DNA of 64,000 nucleotides. It comes from Acidobacteriaceae bacterium. Its GTDB lineage: Bacteria > Acidobacteriota > Terriglobia > Terriglobales > Acidobacteriaceae. Positions 49,952-58,576 of this stretch are shown piece by piece. Location: positions 1 through 64,000 of the forward strand of contig PLBY01000114.1 in the NCBI GenBank assembly GCA_003134655.1. Direction: 5' to 3'. Under the pieces are notes generated by a model. The model did no database searches. It had not been told where the DNA came from and saw only the letters and a list, made by a program, of their open reading frames with translations. Positions within the stretch are counted from its first letter, which is position 1; the number at the start of each line of letters is the position of its first letter. A program made the position numbers and the translations under genes.

Positions 49952-50869
49952 CTACCGCGCCACCACCTTCTCAATCTCCGCCCGCAGTTCGTTGTAGCGC
50001 AGCGCCCCCGGATGGTACATCGCGACCTTCCCCTCGCGGTCCAGCAGCACCAGCGTGGGTGTGGTCGAAGCCCCGTAAGTGTCGAAGTTATACTTACTGA
50101 TCGGCACCGGCATGTCGAGCAGCCCCGAATAAAAGCGATGCCGCACCGCATCGATGTACTGCAACTCATCGCTCGCCGACGCATGCTCAACCTGCGCTGT
50201 GTAGCCGTAAAGGCGCGTAGGGCCAATCACTTGCAATCCCTTGCTGGCAAACTCCGACCGCAACTGCGTAATGATGGGCGCTTCCGCCTTGCAGTCCCCG
50301 CACCAGTGAGCCCAGAAAAACAGCAGCACAGGCGACCCCTTGAGTTGCGCCGGCAGAGGCAACTTCGCCCCTAAGAACTGATCAGACCTCAACGCAGGCG
50401 CCACCTTCCCCTGGAACGAAAGCAGGTTCAGGTTTTTCTGCAGCCGGTCGTGAATCGATGTATTGCCGTAAGTCAGAAGCGCAGACCGCAGCAGTGCCAC
50501 TGCCTGCGTCCGCTGCCCGCGAGCGACCAGGACCTGCGACTGAACTTCCAGCGCCGCGCCCAAGGCAATCGGCAGGTGTGGCTCGGCATCCAACGGACGC
50601 TTCTTCAGCAACTCCTGCGCGAGCGTCTGAGTCTGCTTGGCATAAGCGGCCGCCTGGTCGTACTGTCCCTGGTCCAGCGCGGCGCGCCCCATCCACGAAT
50701 AGGCTTCGAGGTACTCGGCAGTGACTCCCTGCTGGTTGCGATACGCATTCAGCGCCGACTCGGCGGAGGAGAAGCTTTTCTGCATCAGGGCGATGCGCAC
50801 GTCGTCCACAATCCCCGCCCACGCCGAAACCGTGAGCGCAACCGAAACCAGCAGTATCCTCAAACGCAT
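49952..50869 (-). CDS. TlpA/ResA-like thioredoxin-fold protein with TPR region
   Basis: This 305-aa exported protein has a signal peptide (RILLVSVALTVSAWAG), a helical TPR-like region (~20-140) and a C-terminal thioredoxin-fold domain. FFWAHWCGDCKAEAP supplies the redox pair Cys-190/Cys-193, and ASTTPTLVLLDREGKV has the cis-Pro. TlpA/ResA-type proteins reduce periplasmic disulphides, for example during cytochrome c maturation. A link to the cytochrome-type protein at 44.6-46.4 kb is possible but not shown. It is convergent with the carbonic anhydrase gene, with element copy B between. Confidence 0.87.
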   Translation of the reverse strand: MRLRILLVSVALTVSAWAGIVDDVRIALMQKSFSSAESALNAYRNQQGVTAEYLEAYSWMGRAALDQGQYDQAAAYAKQTQTLAQELLKKRPLDAEPHLPIALGAALEVQSQVLVARGQRTQAVALLRSALLTYGNTSIHDRLQKNLNLLSFQGKVAPALRSDQFLGAKLPLPAQLKGSPVLLFFWAHWCGDCKAEAPIITQLRSEFASKGLQVIGPTRLYGYTAQVEHASASDELQYIDAVRHRFYSGLLDMPVPISKYNFDTYGASTTPTLVLLDREGKVAMYHPGALRYNELRAEIEKVVAR

Positions 50870-51025
50870 ATTTAGATGATGAATGGTTTACGAAAAGGTC
50901 GCAAGTCGCCTGACTTTTTCCACAGGGCAAGCCAACCATAACATCTTTCACATCAACTGTTTAGCCATAGCCTACAGCAAATTATGTAGCTTTTATGGGG
51001 CACTTTCTTTACAATTTAATTGCGT

Positions 51026-51054
51026 TTGACTTAAGAGTTTCTTCGCAGTACAAG
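51026..51054 (+). promoter_or_regulatory. Promoter of the cold-shock gene
   Basis: TTGACT (51026-51031) and TACAAG (51049-51054) are separated by 17 bp, a good sigma-70-like fit. Transcription would start near 51061, giving an ~80-nt leader before the cold-shock ATG, as is common for cold-shock genes. Confidence 0.6.
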
Positions 51055-51143
51055 CATCTCCGCTTAACCCAGCGCGTGACCTGCCTGCAGAAGATCCTGA
51101 AAGTTTCAGCGCTACATCAACAAAAAAAGGAACAAGCAACATC

Positions 51144-51344
51144 ATGGAAACAGGAACAGTGAAGTGGTTTAACGACGCCAAGGGCTACGGTTTCATCAGC
51201 CGCCAGAACGGCGAGGATGTCTTCGTGCATTTCTCCGCCATTCAGGCCAGCGGCTTCCGCAGCCTGCAGGAAGGTCAGCAAGTGCAATTTGACGTGGTCA
51301 AAGGCCCTAAGGGCTGGCAAGCTGAGAACGTCAAGGGCGTCTAA
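51144..51344 (+). CDS. cspA: Cold-shock domain protein (CspA family)
   Basis: This 66-aa single OB-fold RNA/DNA-binding protein matches the CspA family over its whole length. RNP-1-like KGYGFIS and RNP-2-like DVFVHFS are intact; [14 protein letters not shown] is the usual opening. Such proteins bind single-stranded RNA and prevent secondary structure. AAGGAA lies about 12 bases before the ATG. A strong promoter (51026) and terminator (51373) frame the gene as a monocistronic unit. Whether it is cold-induced cannot be told. Confidence 0.96.
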   Translation: METGTVKWFNDAKGYGFISRQNGEDVFVHFSAIQASGFRSLQEGQQVQFDVVKGPKGWQAENVKGV

Positions 51345-51372
51345 CACCGCTTTGCGAGCCACAATTCGACAA

Positions 51373-51407
51373 TAAGGGCGGCCAGCAATGGCCGCCCTTA
51401 GTTTTTT
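51373..51407 (+). terminator. Rho-independent terminator of the cold-shock gene
   Basis: TAAGGGCGGCC (51373-51383) pairs perfectly with GGCCGCCCTTA (51390-51400) around a 6-base loop. GTTTTTT follows. It lies 28 bp after the cspA stop. Confidence 0.92.
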
Positions 51408-51426
51408 AGGGGGAGGCCTTTTGGGG

Positions 51427-51459
51427 TTGACTTCTCATAGTACGCAGCGTTATAGTACG
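51427..51459 (+). promoter_or_regulatory. Promoter and probable PadR operator of the 51.5-53.8 kb operon
   Basis: TTGACT (51427-51432) and TATAGT (51451-51456) are 18 bp apart. ATAGTACG occurs twice (51437-51444 and 51452-51459), 15 bp apart, overlapping the spacer and the -10 box. This fits repression by the PadR-type protein encoded two genes downstream. An ACGTTACGT motif follows. Confidence 0.55.
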
Positions 51460-51484
51460 TTACGTATCATATTGGAGGCACGAA

Positions 51485-52411
51485 ATGAATCGTTCCGCAC
51501 GAGTCTTGCAGGGCCTGTCAGTTAGCATCCTGTGCGCATTTTTGGCTCCGGCGTTCTTATCCGCTCAATCATCACTTACTGCAACCTCGACTCCGGTCAC
51601 GACAAGCCAGAGCCCCCTGGCCCGGCATTACACCGAGGGCGAGAAGCTGACCTACCACATGAAGGGCGACAATGAAGGCTGGACCTATGAAGTCCAGGGC
51701 AACGGCATCGTAAAGAAAGACGCGAGCGGACACTTCGTGGAAGAGTATGGCTGGTCCGATTTCAAATCGAACGCCGGCATGACGCTGTCCGCGTCGAGCC
51801 TGAGCTTTCGCCAGAGCCTCTCTCTTGATCCCGCGATTCAACCGTCGATCCCCAACCTCAGCCTGGTCCAGCCGTTTTTGATTGGACCGATCACTGACAC
51901 GCTGACCTTCTACAGCGATTTGTGGCTGGCGATCCAGCAGAGTGACCTGAAGCGGCCGGGGGACCATGCCTACGTCAAGGTCGGCATCCCGGCCTCCTGG
52001 GCCGACGGAAACCACGTGATCCTCGCGGAAAGCTCGATCGACTTTGATCTCACGCTCAAGGAGTTCGACTCCTCGAACCAAGTTGCCACGCTCTTGGTGA
52101 AGCACGTTCCTCCACTGCAGCCGAAAGTGAAGTTGCCGGCCGAGTGGATGCGCACGCCCGTCGCGGACGCCCCGAACAACTGGGTCCAGGTCGCCAAGGA
52201 TCAGTCTGGCAAATATGACGTCGGGGTGGGCAAGGAAATCTTCGACGTTGAACTCAAAATCAGCTTGAAGGACGGGAAGATCCTGTCTGCCACCATGAAT
52301 AATCTGGTTCAAACGCGTCAACGCGAATGCTCCGACGCCGCTCTGCTCGACTGCGGCCAGCCCGTCGACCACCAGATTCATCGACAGATCGAGCTGCACT
52401 TGGTGCCTTAA
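51485..52411 (+). CDS. Hypothetical exported protein in a PadR operon
   Basis: This 308-aa protein has a signal peptide (QGLSVSILCAFLAPAFLSAQ) and no recognised domain. The mature part is predicted mostly beta (YTEGEKLTYHMKGDNEGWTY at its start), with two cysteines near the C-terminus (RECSDAALLDC). It could be a periplasmic or secreted beta-sandwich protein. GGAGG lies seven bases before the ATG. The padR gene starts immediately after its stop and the membrane protein overlaps padR, so the three genes form one operon under the promoter at 51427. Confidence 0.75.
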   Translation: MNRSARVLQGLSVSILCAFLAPAFLSAQSSLTATSTPVTTSQSPLARHYTEGEKLTYHMKGDNEGWTYEVQGNGIVKKDASGHFVEEYGWSDFKSNAGMTLSASSLSFRQSLSLDPAIQPSIPNLSLVQPFLIGPITDTLTFYSDLWLAIQQSDLKRPGDHAYVKVGIPASWADGNHVILAESSIDFDLTLKEFDSSNQVATLLVKHVPPLQPKVKLPAEWMRTPVADAPNNWVQVAKDQSGKYDVGVGKEIFDVELKISLKDGKILSATMNNLVQTRQRECSDAALLDCGQPVDHQIHRQIELHLVP

Positions 52412-52981
52412 ATGAACCCGCCGAAGATTCCATCGCTCGGTTACGCCCTCCTCGGACTGCTGCAGAAGCCGTCCTCGGGATACGACTTGCGCAAAGTCTT
52501 CTCATCGACATCGATGAAGACCTACAGCGACAGTCCGGGCGCGATCTATCCCGCGTTAGGGCGCTTGGAGAAGGCCGGCCTGATACGCGGGGCGATCGAA
52601 GAGGGCTCCGGCCTGCGCCGCCGGCAGGTCTTCCGCCTGACTCCGAAAGGTCTTTCGGAACTCAAGCAATGGATCACGCGCCCGGTCGCTCGCGAGGACC
52701 TTGTCCGGGGCCAGCAGGAAATCATGCTGCGCTTCGCTTTCAGTGAAACGGTTCTCGGCCCGGCGGCCTCCATCAATTTGCTTGAATCGCTGGAGACTGC
52801 GCTCACGACCTACATCGACGCGTTGCGCGAGGAATTCGAAATCATCAAGCTCGTGGTACCGGTCTCGGGAAGATTGGCCTTCGAGTGCGGTATCCGTGGA
52901 ACGGTATGTCTTCTCGAGTGGACTCGGTACGCTCTTGCAACTTACGAAAAAGAAGGAAAAAGAAAAGGAGGCACATCATGA
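52412..52981 (+). CDS. PadR-family transcriptional regulator
   Basis: This 189-aa protein has an N-terminal winged helix (~residues 8-85) with GYALLGLLQKPSSGYDLRK and GAIYPALGRLEKAGLI, the usual PadR signature, and LTPKGLSELKQW in the wing. The C-terminal half is helical (dimerisation). PadR proteins repress neighbouring genes and respond to small molecules or envelope stress. It starts directly after the stop of the preceding gene and its own TGA overlaps the next ATG (ATGA), so it is probably autoregulated via the repeated ATAGTACG sites at 51437 and 51452. Confidence 0.9.
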   Translation: MNPPKIPSLGYALLGLLQKPSSGYDLRKVFSSTSMKTYSDSPGAIYPALGRLEKAGLIRGAIEEGSGLRRRQVFRLTPKGLSELKQWITRPVAREDLVRGQQEIMLRFAFSETVLGPAASINLLESLETALTTYIDALREEFEIIKLVVPVSGRLAFECGIRGTVCLLEWTRYALATYEKEGKRKGGTS

Positions 52982-53820
52982 AATTAACCAATGCAATTTG
53001 GCGCGCCCTCGTGGTTTTCTTCGCTTTCTGCTTCATACAGGCCGTGGCGGGCATGTTGCTGCTGTCCCAAATTAAGTCCCCCGCGTCTCCGCATGCTATG
53101 GAGTGGATGCTTTTGTCCAATTCGCTGGTAGTAGCGTCGCTCGCCTTCGTAGCTTTCCGCGCCGATTTGCGCGGCTGGCAACTCGGAGCCGCGATGGCCG
53201 GCATTCCCCTGGCCATCGGCTGCGTGAACGCGATTGAAGGCGTTTTCTTCCTGACGAATTCTCCGGTACCGTGGTCCCGACTCTTCGCCTTCCTGATCCT
53301 CTCCGCGGCTCTCATTCTCCCAGTGTGGGCGTTGCTGTTTGGCAGGCGGACGGACACTCCGATTGCCCACTACCCTCCTATCTCGTCCAAAAAGCTGGGC
53401 GAGAAGATTTGGAAGTTTGCGGTGTCTGACCTGGCATACTCTTTCCTCTACCTGACGGCGGGCTTCATCGTCTTCCCTTACGTGAGGGATTTCTACGCCA
53501 CCCAGCACATTCCTCCGATGACGGCGATCCTCGCGATGCAATTCCTGGTGCGCGGGCCGATCTTCGTCCTGCTGTGTCTCGCCCTGGTGCGTATGCTGGG
53601 CCTGCCGCGCTTCGCCGGAGCCCTTGCTGTGGGACTGGTATTCACGATCATCAGCGGCGTGGCGCCATTGTTGACGCCGAGTGTCGTTTTCCCAGATGCG
53701 GTTCGCTGGGCACACTTCTGCGAGGTAACCAGCTCGAACTTTGTGTTTGGTGCGATCGTGGGCTGGCTCTGGGGACAACCCAAGCTGGCTCCGACGCAAG
53801 TTCTGCAGCACGCCGCGTAA
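52978..53820 (+). CDS. Multi-pass membrane protein of unknown function
   Basis: This 280-aa protein has about seven to eight hydrophobic segments. Examples are ALVVFFAFCFIQAVAGMLLL near the N-terminus and FLILSAALILPVWALLFG in the middle. No known family is recognised and no conserved charged motif stands out. The ATG at 52978 overlaps the padR stop and has AGGAGG seven bases upstream; a longer frame upstream lies inside padR and is rejected. Being the last gene of the PadR operon, it may be the membrane effector or sensor of the response that PadR controls. Confidence 0.8.
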   Translation: MKLTNAIWRALVVFFAFCFIQAVAGMLLLSQIKSPASPHAMEWMLLSNSLVVASLAFVAFRADLRGWQLGAAMAGIPLAIGCVNAIEGVFFLTNSPVPWSRLFAFLILSAALILPVWALLFGRRTDTPIAHYPPISSKKLGEKIWKFAVSDLAYSFLYLTAGFIVFPYVRDFYATQHIPPMTAILAMQFLVRGPIFVLLCLALVRMLGLPRFAGALAVGLVFTIISGVAPLLTPSVVFPDAVRWAHFCEVTSSNFVFGAIVGWLWGQPKLAPTQVLQHAA

Positions 53821-53869
53821 CGAAGGGAAGAAAACTAGAGAGGAATTCCGCGCGGTGGGATTCCTCTTC

Positions 53870-56623
53870 TTACTGCTGCATGTCGCGCATCAGCACCACG
53901 TCGGAGTCGGTGTGCCCGCGGACAATCGCGAGTTTGCTGCCATCCGGAGACCAGTGATAGTCCCAGAGGTGCTCCGCCTTGAATGACGTCAGTTGTTTAC
54001 CCGCAGAACCGTCGAGCGGCTGCTGCCACAAGTTGTCGACATTGTTCTCGCGAGTGGGATACACCACCGACTTGCCGTCGCGGGCAAAACGAACCATCCC
54101 TCTTCTTGGTCGTTGAAATTCAATCTTCTTCTGCACCTGGCCCGTATCCGTGGAAATCAGCGCCAGCTTTTCTTCGTGTCCCGCCGCATGATCGATGGTG
54201 GCGAAAGCCAGCGTGCGGCCGTCAGGGGAAATATCAAAGAATCCTGCGTTGATGGCAAGATCCGACACTTTTCGTGACGCGCCTCCGTCAATCGGCACTT
54301 GCATCACGATCCCGTTTCCATCCATGTAATACACCGAGCGCGAGTCTGGAGCGCAAACTGGAAAATTCTCCAACTTCCCCTGCGTGAGTTGCTTCAGATT
54401 CCCGCCCGAAGCGTCCGCGCGCCAGACGTTCTCGCTGCCCTTGCCCCCACGCAGACCGAGCAGAAAGACAACATAGCGGCCATCCGGGCATTCCCAGGGA
54501 TCGCCCGCTGCCGAACCCTCCTCCGTTGCGAAAGACCCCTTCGCACCCGAATCCGGATTCACCCAGTTCAGGCTGTTGTCCTTGTCGTCGATCAGCCGTC
54601 CGTCGTGGGTCCAGTAAAGGTTGGTAAAGGCAGCCGCGGGAGCGACCTGCCGCGCGTCTGCGCCGCCCGATGCCGCCGACATTACGTAAAGGTTGTACCT
54701 TCCTTCACTGAGCACGGTCGCCAGCACTTGACCGTTCGCGGCCACGCTCAGATCAGAATAGTTGTTTGTGTCCCGCGTGACTGGGTCGGTCCTGCCTTCC
54801 GGGTAGACAACAAATACGATCTGCTGCAGGGTGAAATTCGAAGACCGGGTACGCTCCAACACCAGCAGACCGCTGCCGTCGGGAAGCCACGTCGGCGAGG
54901 CAAGGCCGGAATCCGAACTGAGAACCAGACGCTGCTGACCGCTGCGTGCGTCCACGGCCATCAGGCCGCTCAGCGCATCACCGGGCTGATTCACCACACA
55001 CAGAATCGTCTTCCCATCCGGCGACCACGCCGGATTGTAGAGTCCCTGACTATTCGCGCCGCTGGTAAGCGCCGTTTCTTCGCCGCTGCCGAGCGATTTC
55101 ACCATGAGCCGATACTTCCCCGGATCGGGATTGTCGTAGCGCATAAACGCGATTCGCTTCCCGTCAGGGGAGAACGTAATGTTGGAATCCACGTCTTCGG
55201 CCAGACGCTCGGGAGTACCACCCAGCAGCGGAGCACGGTACAAGAACCTCAGGTCCGAGTTTCCCGGATCGCTGCGCACGAAGTAAAGATAGTTTCCGTC
55301 GGGTGAAAACCGCAGTCCGTTGTAGTAGACGTCGGCCGGGGGCTGCACCTGCGTGTTGCTGTTGGTGGGAACGTTGCGCAGCCATAAACTGACTTGCCCA
55401 TTGTTCTCACCCATGAGGCTGAGAATGTATTTCCCGTCGGGCGACATCGCCACCAATGCCGCCTTGCCTTCCTCGGTCAATTTGGTCACCGAGAAATTGC
55501 GGAATGGCCGCATGGGGTGCCGAGTAACGAGCGAATAGATTCCGTACCCTGCGGCGAGCAGAACCATGAGCCCAAGCAGAACGGTGAATCCAGTCCCCAG
55601 TTTGTGCCGGCCCGCCGCCGCAACCACCGCAGAACTTGAGGCAGGCCGCGTGGCTTCGCTTGTCGACGAGTCGTTCGTGCGTGGCGCCAAAGGGCTGGCT
55701 GCTACCGGAACCGACGCCGAGCCAGACGCCGCAGTAGTCTTTCGACCAGATTCGACATCGCGCTTCAACCGCTTCAGATCGCCGCGCAGGTCCGCGGCCG
55801 ACTGGTAGCGCAGTTCGCGCTCCTTCTCTAACAGCTTCTCAATGATCTCTTGCAGCTTCGATGGCAGCGTCGCATTCAACTGCAGCGGAGAAACCGGATC
55901 CAACTCGAGAATCGCGTGAAACACCACCGCCGACGTCGCTCCGGCGAAGGGCAGCTTTCCCGTCGCCATCTGGTAGATCACCGTGCCCAGCGAGAACAGG
56001 TCGGTGCGTGTGTCGAGTCCTTCGCCGCGCGCCTGCTCCGGCGACATATACGAGATCGTGCCCACGGTCGCACCCGGGCTCGTCAGATGCGGGCTGGGTG
56101 AATCTTGCGTGGCGCCGATCGTGGTCATCTCGAGGTCTGGCCGAGTGAGTTTTGCCAGGCCGAAATCCAGCACCTTCACCTGACCGCGCGGCGTCAGAAA
56201 AATATTGGCCGGCTTAATGTCGCGATGGATGATGCCCTTGGCATGCGCGGCGTCGAGCGCGTCGGCCAACTGGATCGCAATCTCGAGCAAAGGACCGATC
56301 GCCATCGGGCCAGACATCACTTTGTAATCGAGGTTCTGCCCCTCCAGTAGTTCCATCGCAATAAATGACTGCGCGTCCGCGCCCTCGCCGGCCTTTTCGA
56401 CCGCATAGATCGTGCAAATGTTGGGATGATTCAGCGCCGAGGCGGCGCGTGCCTCCAGCAGAAAGCGGTCGAGCGCATTCTGGTCGCGCGACAGTTGCGG
56501 CGGCAGAAACTTCAGAGCAACTTTGCGCCCCAGGTTGAGATCTTCCGCTTCATAGACCACGCCCATCCCGCCGCTGCCCAGTTGGCCGGTGATGCGGTAG
56601 TGCGAGATGGTCTGGTTGATCAT
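53870..56623 (-). CDS. Transmembrane Ser/Thr protein kinase with C-terminal PD40/TolB-like beta-propeller
   Basis: This 917-aa protein has an N-terminal kinase domain (residues ~8-270) with all key motifs: [13 protein letters not shown] (loop), VALKFL (Lys), [12 protein letters not shown] (catalytic Asp), DFGLA and [10 protein letters not shown] linker and one transmembrane helix (~343-365, [20 protein letters not shown]) follow. The C-terminal ~550 residues are beta-propeller repeats ([38 protein letters not shown]) that would face the periplasm as a sensor. Such kinases are frequent in Acidobacteriota. Substrates are unknown. It ends near the membrane-protein gene, in convergent orientation. 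Confidence 0.92.
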   Translation of the reverse strand: MINQTISHYRITGQLGSGGMGVVYEAEDLNLGRKVALKFLPPQLSRDQNALDRFLLEARAASALNHPNICTIYAVEKAGEGADAQSFIAMELLEGQNLDYKVMSGPMAIGPLLEIAIQLADALDAAHAKGIIHRDIKPANIFLTPRGQVKVLDFGLAKLTRPDLEMTTIGATQDSPSPHLTSPGATVGTISYMSPEQARGEGLDTRTDLFSLGTVIYQMATGKLPFAGATSAVVFHAILELDPVSPLQLNATLPSKLQEIIEKLLEKERELRYQSAADLRGDLKRLKRDVESGRKTTAASGSASVPVAASPLAPRTNDSSTSEATRPASSSAVVAAAGRHKLGTGFTVLLGLMVLLAAGYGIYSLVTRHPMRPFRNFSVTKLTEEGKAALVAMSPDGKYILSLMGENNGQVSLWLRNVPTNSNTQVQPPADVYYNGLRFSPDGNYLYFVRSDPGNSDLRFLYRAPLLGGTPERLAEDVDSNITFSPDGKRIAFMRYDNPDPGKYRLMVKSLGSGEETALTSGANSQGLYNPAWSPDGKTILCVVNQPGDALSGLMAVDARSGQQRLVLSSDSGLASPTWLPDGSGLLVLERTRSSNFTLQQIVFVVYPEGRTDPVTRDTNNYSDLSVAANGQVLATVLSEGRYNLYVMSAASGGADARQVAPAAAFTNLYWTHDGRLIDDKDNSLNWVNPDSGAKGSFATEEGSAAGDPWECPDGRYVVFLLGLRGGKGSENVWRADASGGNLKQLTQGKLENFPVCAPDSRSVYYMDGNGIVMQVPIDGGASRKVSDLAINAGFFDISPDGRTLAFATIDHAAGHEEKLALISTDTGQVQKKIEFQRPRRGMVRFARDGKSVVYPTRENNVDNLWQQPLDGSAGKQLTSFKAEHLWDYHWSPDGSKLAIVRGHTDSDVVLMRDMQQ

Positions 56624-56681
56624 GTGCGATTACTCATGAACGAAAAGCGGAGTTCCATCTTAGGGTGGACGCACGGGCCCG

Positions 56682-58433
56682 TCAACGCGGCAGCGGCTGG
56701 TTCTGCTCCTTCTCCAGGCGCTCCACCATGTCCTTCGGGAGTCCGTGCAACAACTCCAGAAACGCGGCATTGGTCCAGCCAAAGCCGACCACATTCATTT
56801 CATAGCCGAGTTCCACGTGCGCTTCTGAGGACCGGGTCACCACGTTGTATTTTTCCTTGATCGTGCCGTCACGCCGGAAATTCTCCGCCACCGTCGACAG
56901 GAATTCGTACGAAACGCGATCCGCGTCGGCGTTATATCCATAGCGCCGTAGACCGTCGATCGCCACCATCTCAATGTTTCCCCACCCGTAGGGCAAGTCC
57001 CATTGCGTGCCCGTGTCCTGCGTGCTCATAGGAAGTCCGCCGGGGCGCTCAAATGCTTTCAGATTGCCGACCACGGCCTTCGCCTGCTCCGGCGTCGCCA
57101 GGCCCGCCCACAGCGGATAGAACGTGGAGGCGTATCGATACTTCGACATACGCTTCGTCTCAAAGTTGAAATCGAAAAACAGGCCTTGCTCGCCGTTCCA
57201 TAGATACTGCGTGATCAGTTTCTTCCGCTCTTCCGCCCGCTGGTTCCACTTCTTCGCATCGTCCGCGTGGCCGAGCCAGAGGCTGATCTGCTCCAGATCT
57301 TTTTCTGTTTTGTAGAGCAGGCTGTTCAGGCACACGGGCGCATAGTGATGCGTGGCCGCACCGAAGGGACCGAAACGAAAACTGACGTCGAAGCCGGACT
57401 CCCGCATCGACCGGTCGCCTTTGTAGTAGTCGGCGCTCAGCTTGAACTGCTTCGCCTTCTCGCACTCCGCCCGCGTCATGGTCAGCGGCAGGTCGCACAC
57501 TTGCAGAGAATATGGTGAGCCCGCGATGGGTTGCGGCGAGGCGCCTTGGGTTGAACCGTCCTTGGTCTCGACCACGTAGTCGTCGGCCTCGGCGGGATGC
57601 AGGAAGAAATACTGCGCCACCTTGCGGTAGAAGCCGCTCTCGTCCTGCACAGCCTCGGCGGGTGGGCCTTCGCCAAAATCGTAATAACGCGACAATCCGG
57701 TCTGCCCTGCTAAATGTGGATCGCGTGTCCACATCTCGTAGTCTTTATTGAGGTCGGCGTACGCCCGCTCCAGCCAGGCTTTGTCGGGATGTCCTTCCTT
57801 CTCTGTAGCGCGGTAGACATCGACGAACATGGAACTCAAAAACGGAGGCTGCGACCGAGTCAGGTAGTAAGTGCGATTGGCGTTGAGCATCGCGCCATAG
57901 TGCTCAATCTCAAAAAAGAAGTTGTCGACCATCCCGTGTGCCAGGTCGACTCGCCCTGCGCGCAGCAGGCCACGAATGATGAAGTAGCTGTCCCAGCCGT
58001 ACATTTCGTTGAAGCGCCCGCCCGGCACAACGTATTTGTCCGGGAGATAGAGCAGTCCGTGCGGTTGTATCTTGGCCGTGTCGATCTCGCCCAGGCGATG
58101 GATCTCGATCGGAAGATGTTCGACGCGAACGTTGCAGTCCGCCGCCAGCTTCTGCACCGCCGCCGGCTCGGCGAAGTCCTTGGGCAAATACAATACCGGC
58201 GCCACCTTGATCTTAGGATCGACGACGCTTGCGCAATCCGTCATGGAGCGGGTCAGCGTGTCCCACGCCGAAGAGACGTAGTTCAGAACCGGCTTGAGTC
58301 CCTGGTCTGCTGGAGCGCGAGCGGCCGCAGGCGTTGCCGTCGTCTGGGCCACTGCGGCGGTAGAGATTACAGTGACTACAAGGAAACGGCGAAGAGCGTC
58401 GGTGAGAGAATCTTTCCAACCCTGAATGCGCAT
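56682..58433 (-). CDS. treA: Trehalase (GH37), exported
   Basis: This protein of about 583 aa hydrolyses trehalose to glucose. Both family signatures are present: PGGRFNEMYGWDSYF near residue 150 and QWDLPYGWGNIEMVAIDGL near residue 475. The catalytic Asp is in GFDVSFRFG. An N-terminal signal (ALRRFLVVTVISTAAVAQ) indicates a periplasmic location. The start is uncertain: ATG 58433 opens a normal signal peptide, while ATG 58457 adds eight residues. It follows the divergent BNR-repeat gene and precedes the kinase gene on the same strand, 58 bp apart. Confidence 0.92.
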   Translation of the reverse strand: MRIQGWKDSLTDALRRFLVVTVISTAAVAQTTATPAAARAPADQGLKPVLNYVSSAWDTLTRSMTDCASVVDPKIKVAPVLYLPKDFAEPAAVQKLAADCNVRVEHLPIEIHRLGEIDTAKIQPHGLLYLPDKYVVPGGRFNEMYGWDSYFIIRGLLRAGRVDLAHGMVDNFFFEIEHYGAMLNANRTYYLTRSQPPFLSSMFVDVYRATEKEGHPDKAWLERAYADLNKDYEMWTRDPHLAGQTGLSRYYDFGEGPPAEAVQDESGFYRKVAQYFFLHPAEADDYVVETKDGSTQGASPQPIAGSPYSLQVCDLPLTMTRAECEKAKQFKLSADYYKGDRSMRESGFDVSFRFGPFGAATHHYAPVCLNSLLYKTEKDLEQISLWLGHADDAKKWNQRAEERKKLITQYLWNGEQGLFFDFNFETKRMSKYRYASTFYPLWAGLATPEQAKAVVGNLKAFERPGGLPMSTQDTGTQWDLPYGWGNIEMVAIDGLRRYGYNADADRVSYEFLSTVAENFRRDGTIKEKYNVVTRSSEAHVELGYEMNVVGFGWTNAAFLELLHGLPKDMVERLEKEQNQPLPR

Positions 58434-58576
58434 GATGATTGAAAGCTCCGCCATCATAAACGTGCCGTGAGAGTGCCACCAAACTTATTTGGCCCAAACT
58501 CAACCCGCAAAGCCACGATCACTGCATTTTTGGTTTATTCTAGGTAGCTTGCCGTCTGGTCATTGAGGGGGCTCAA

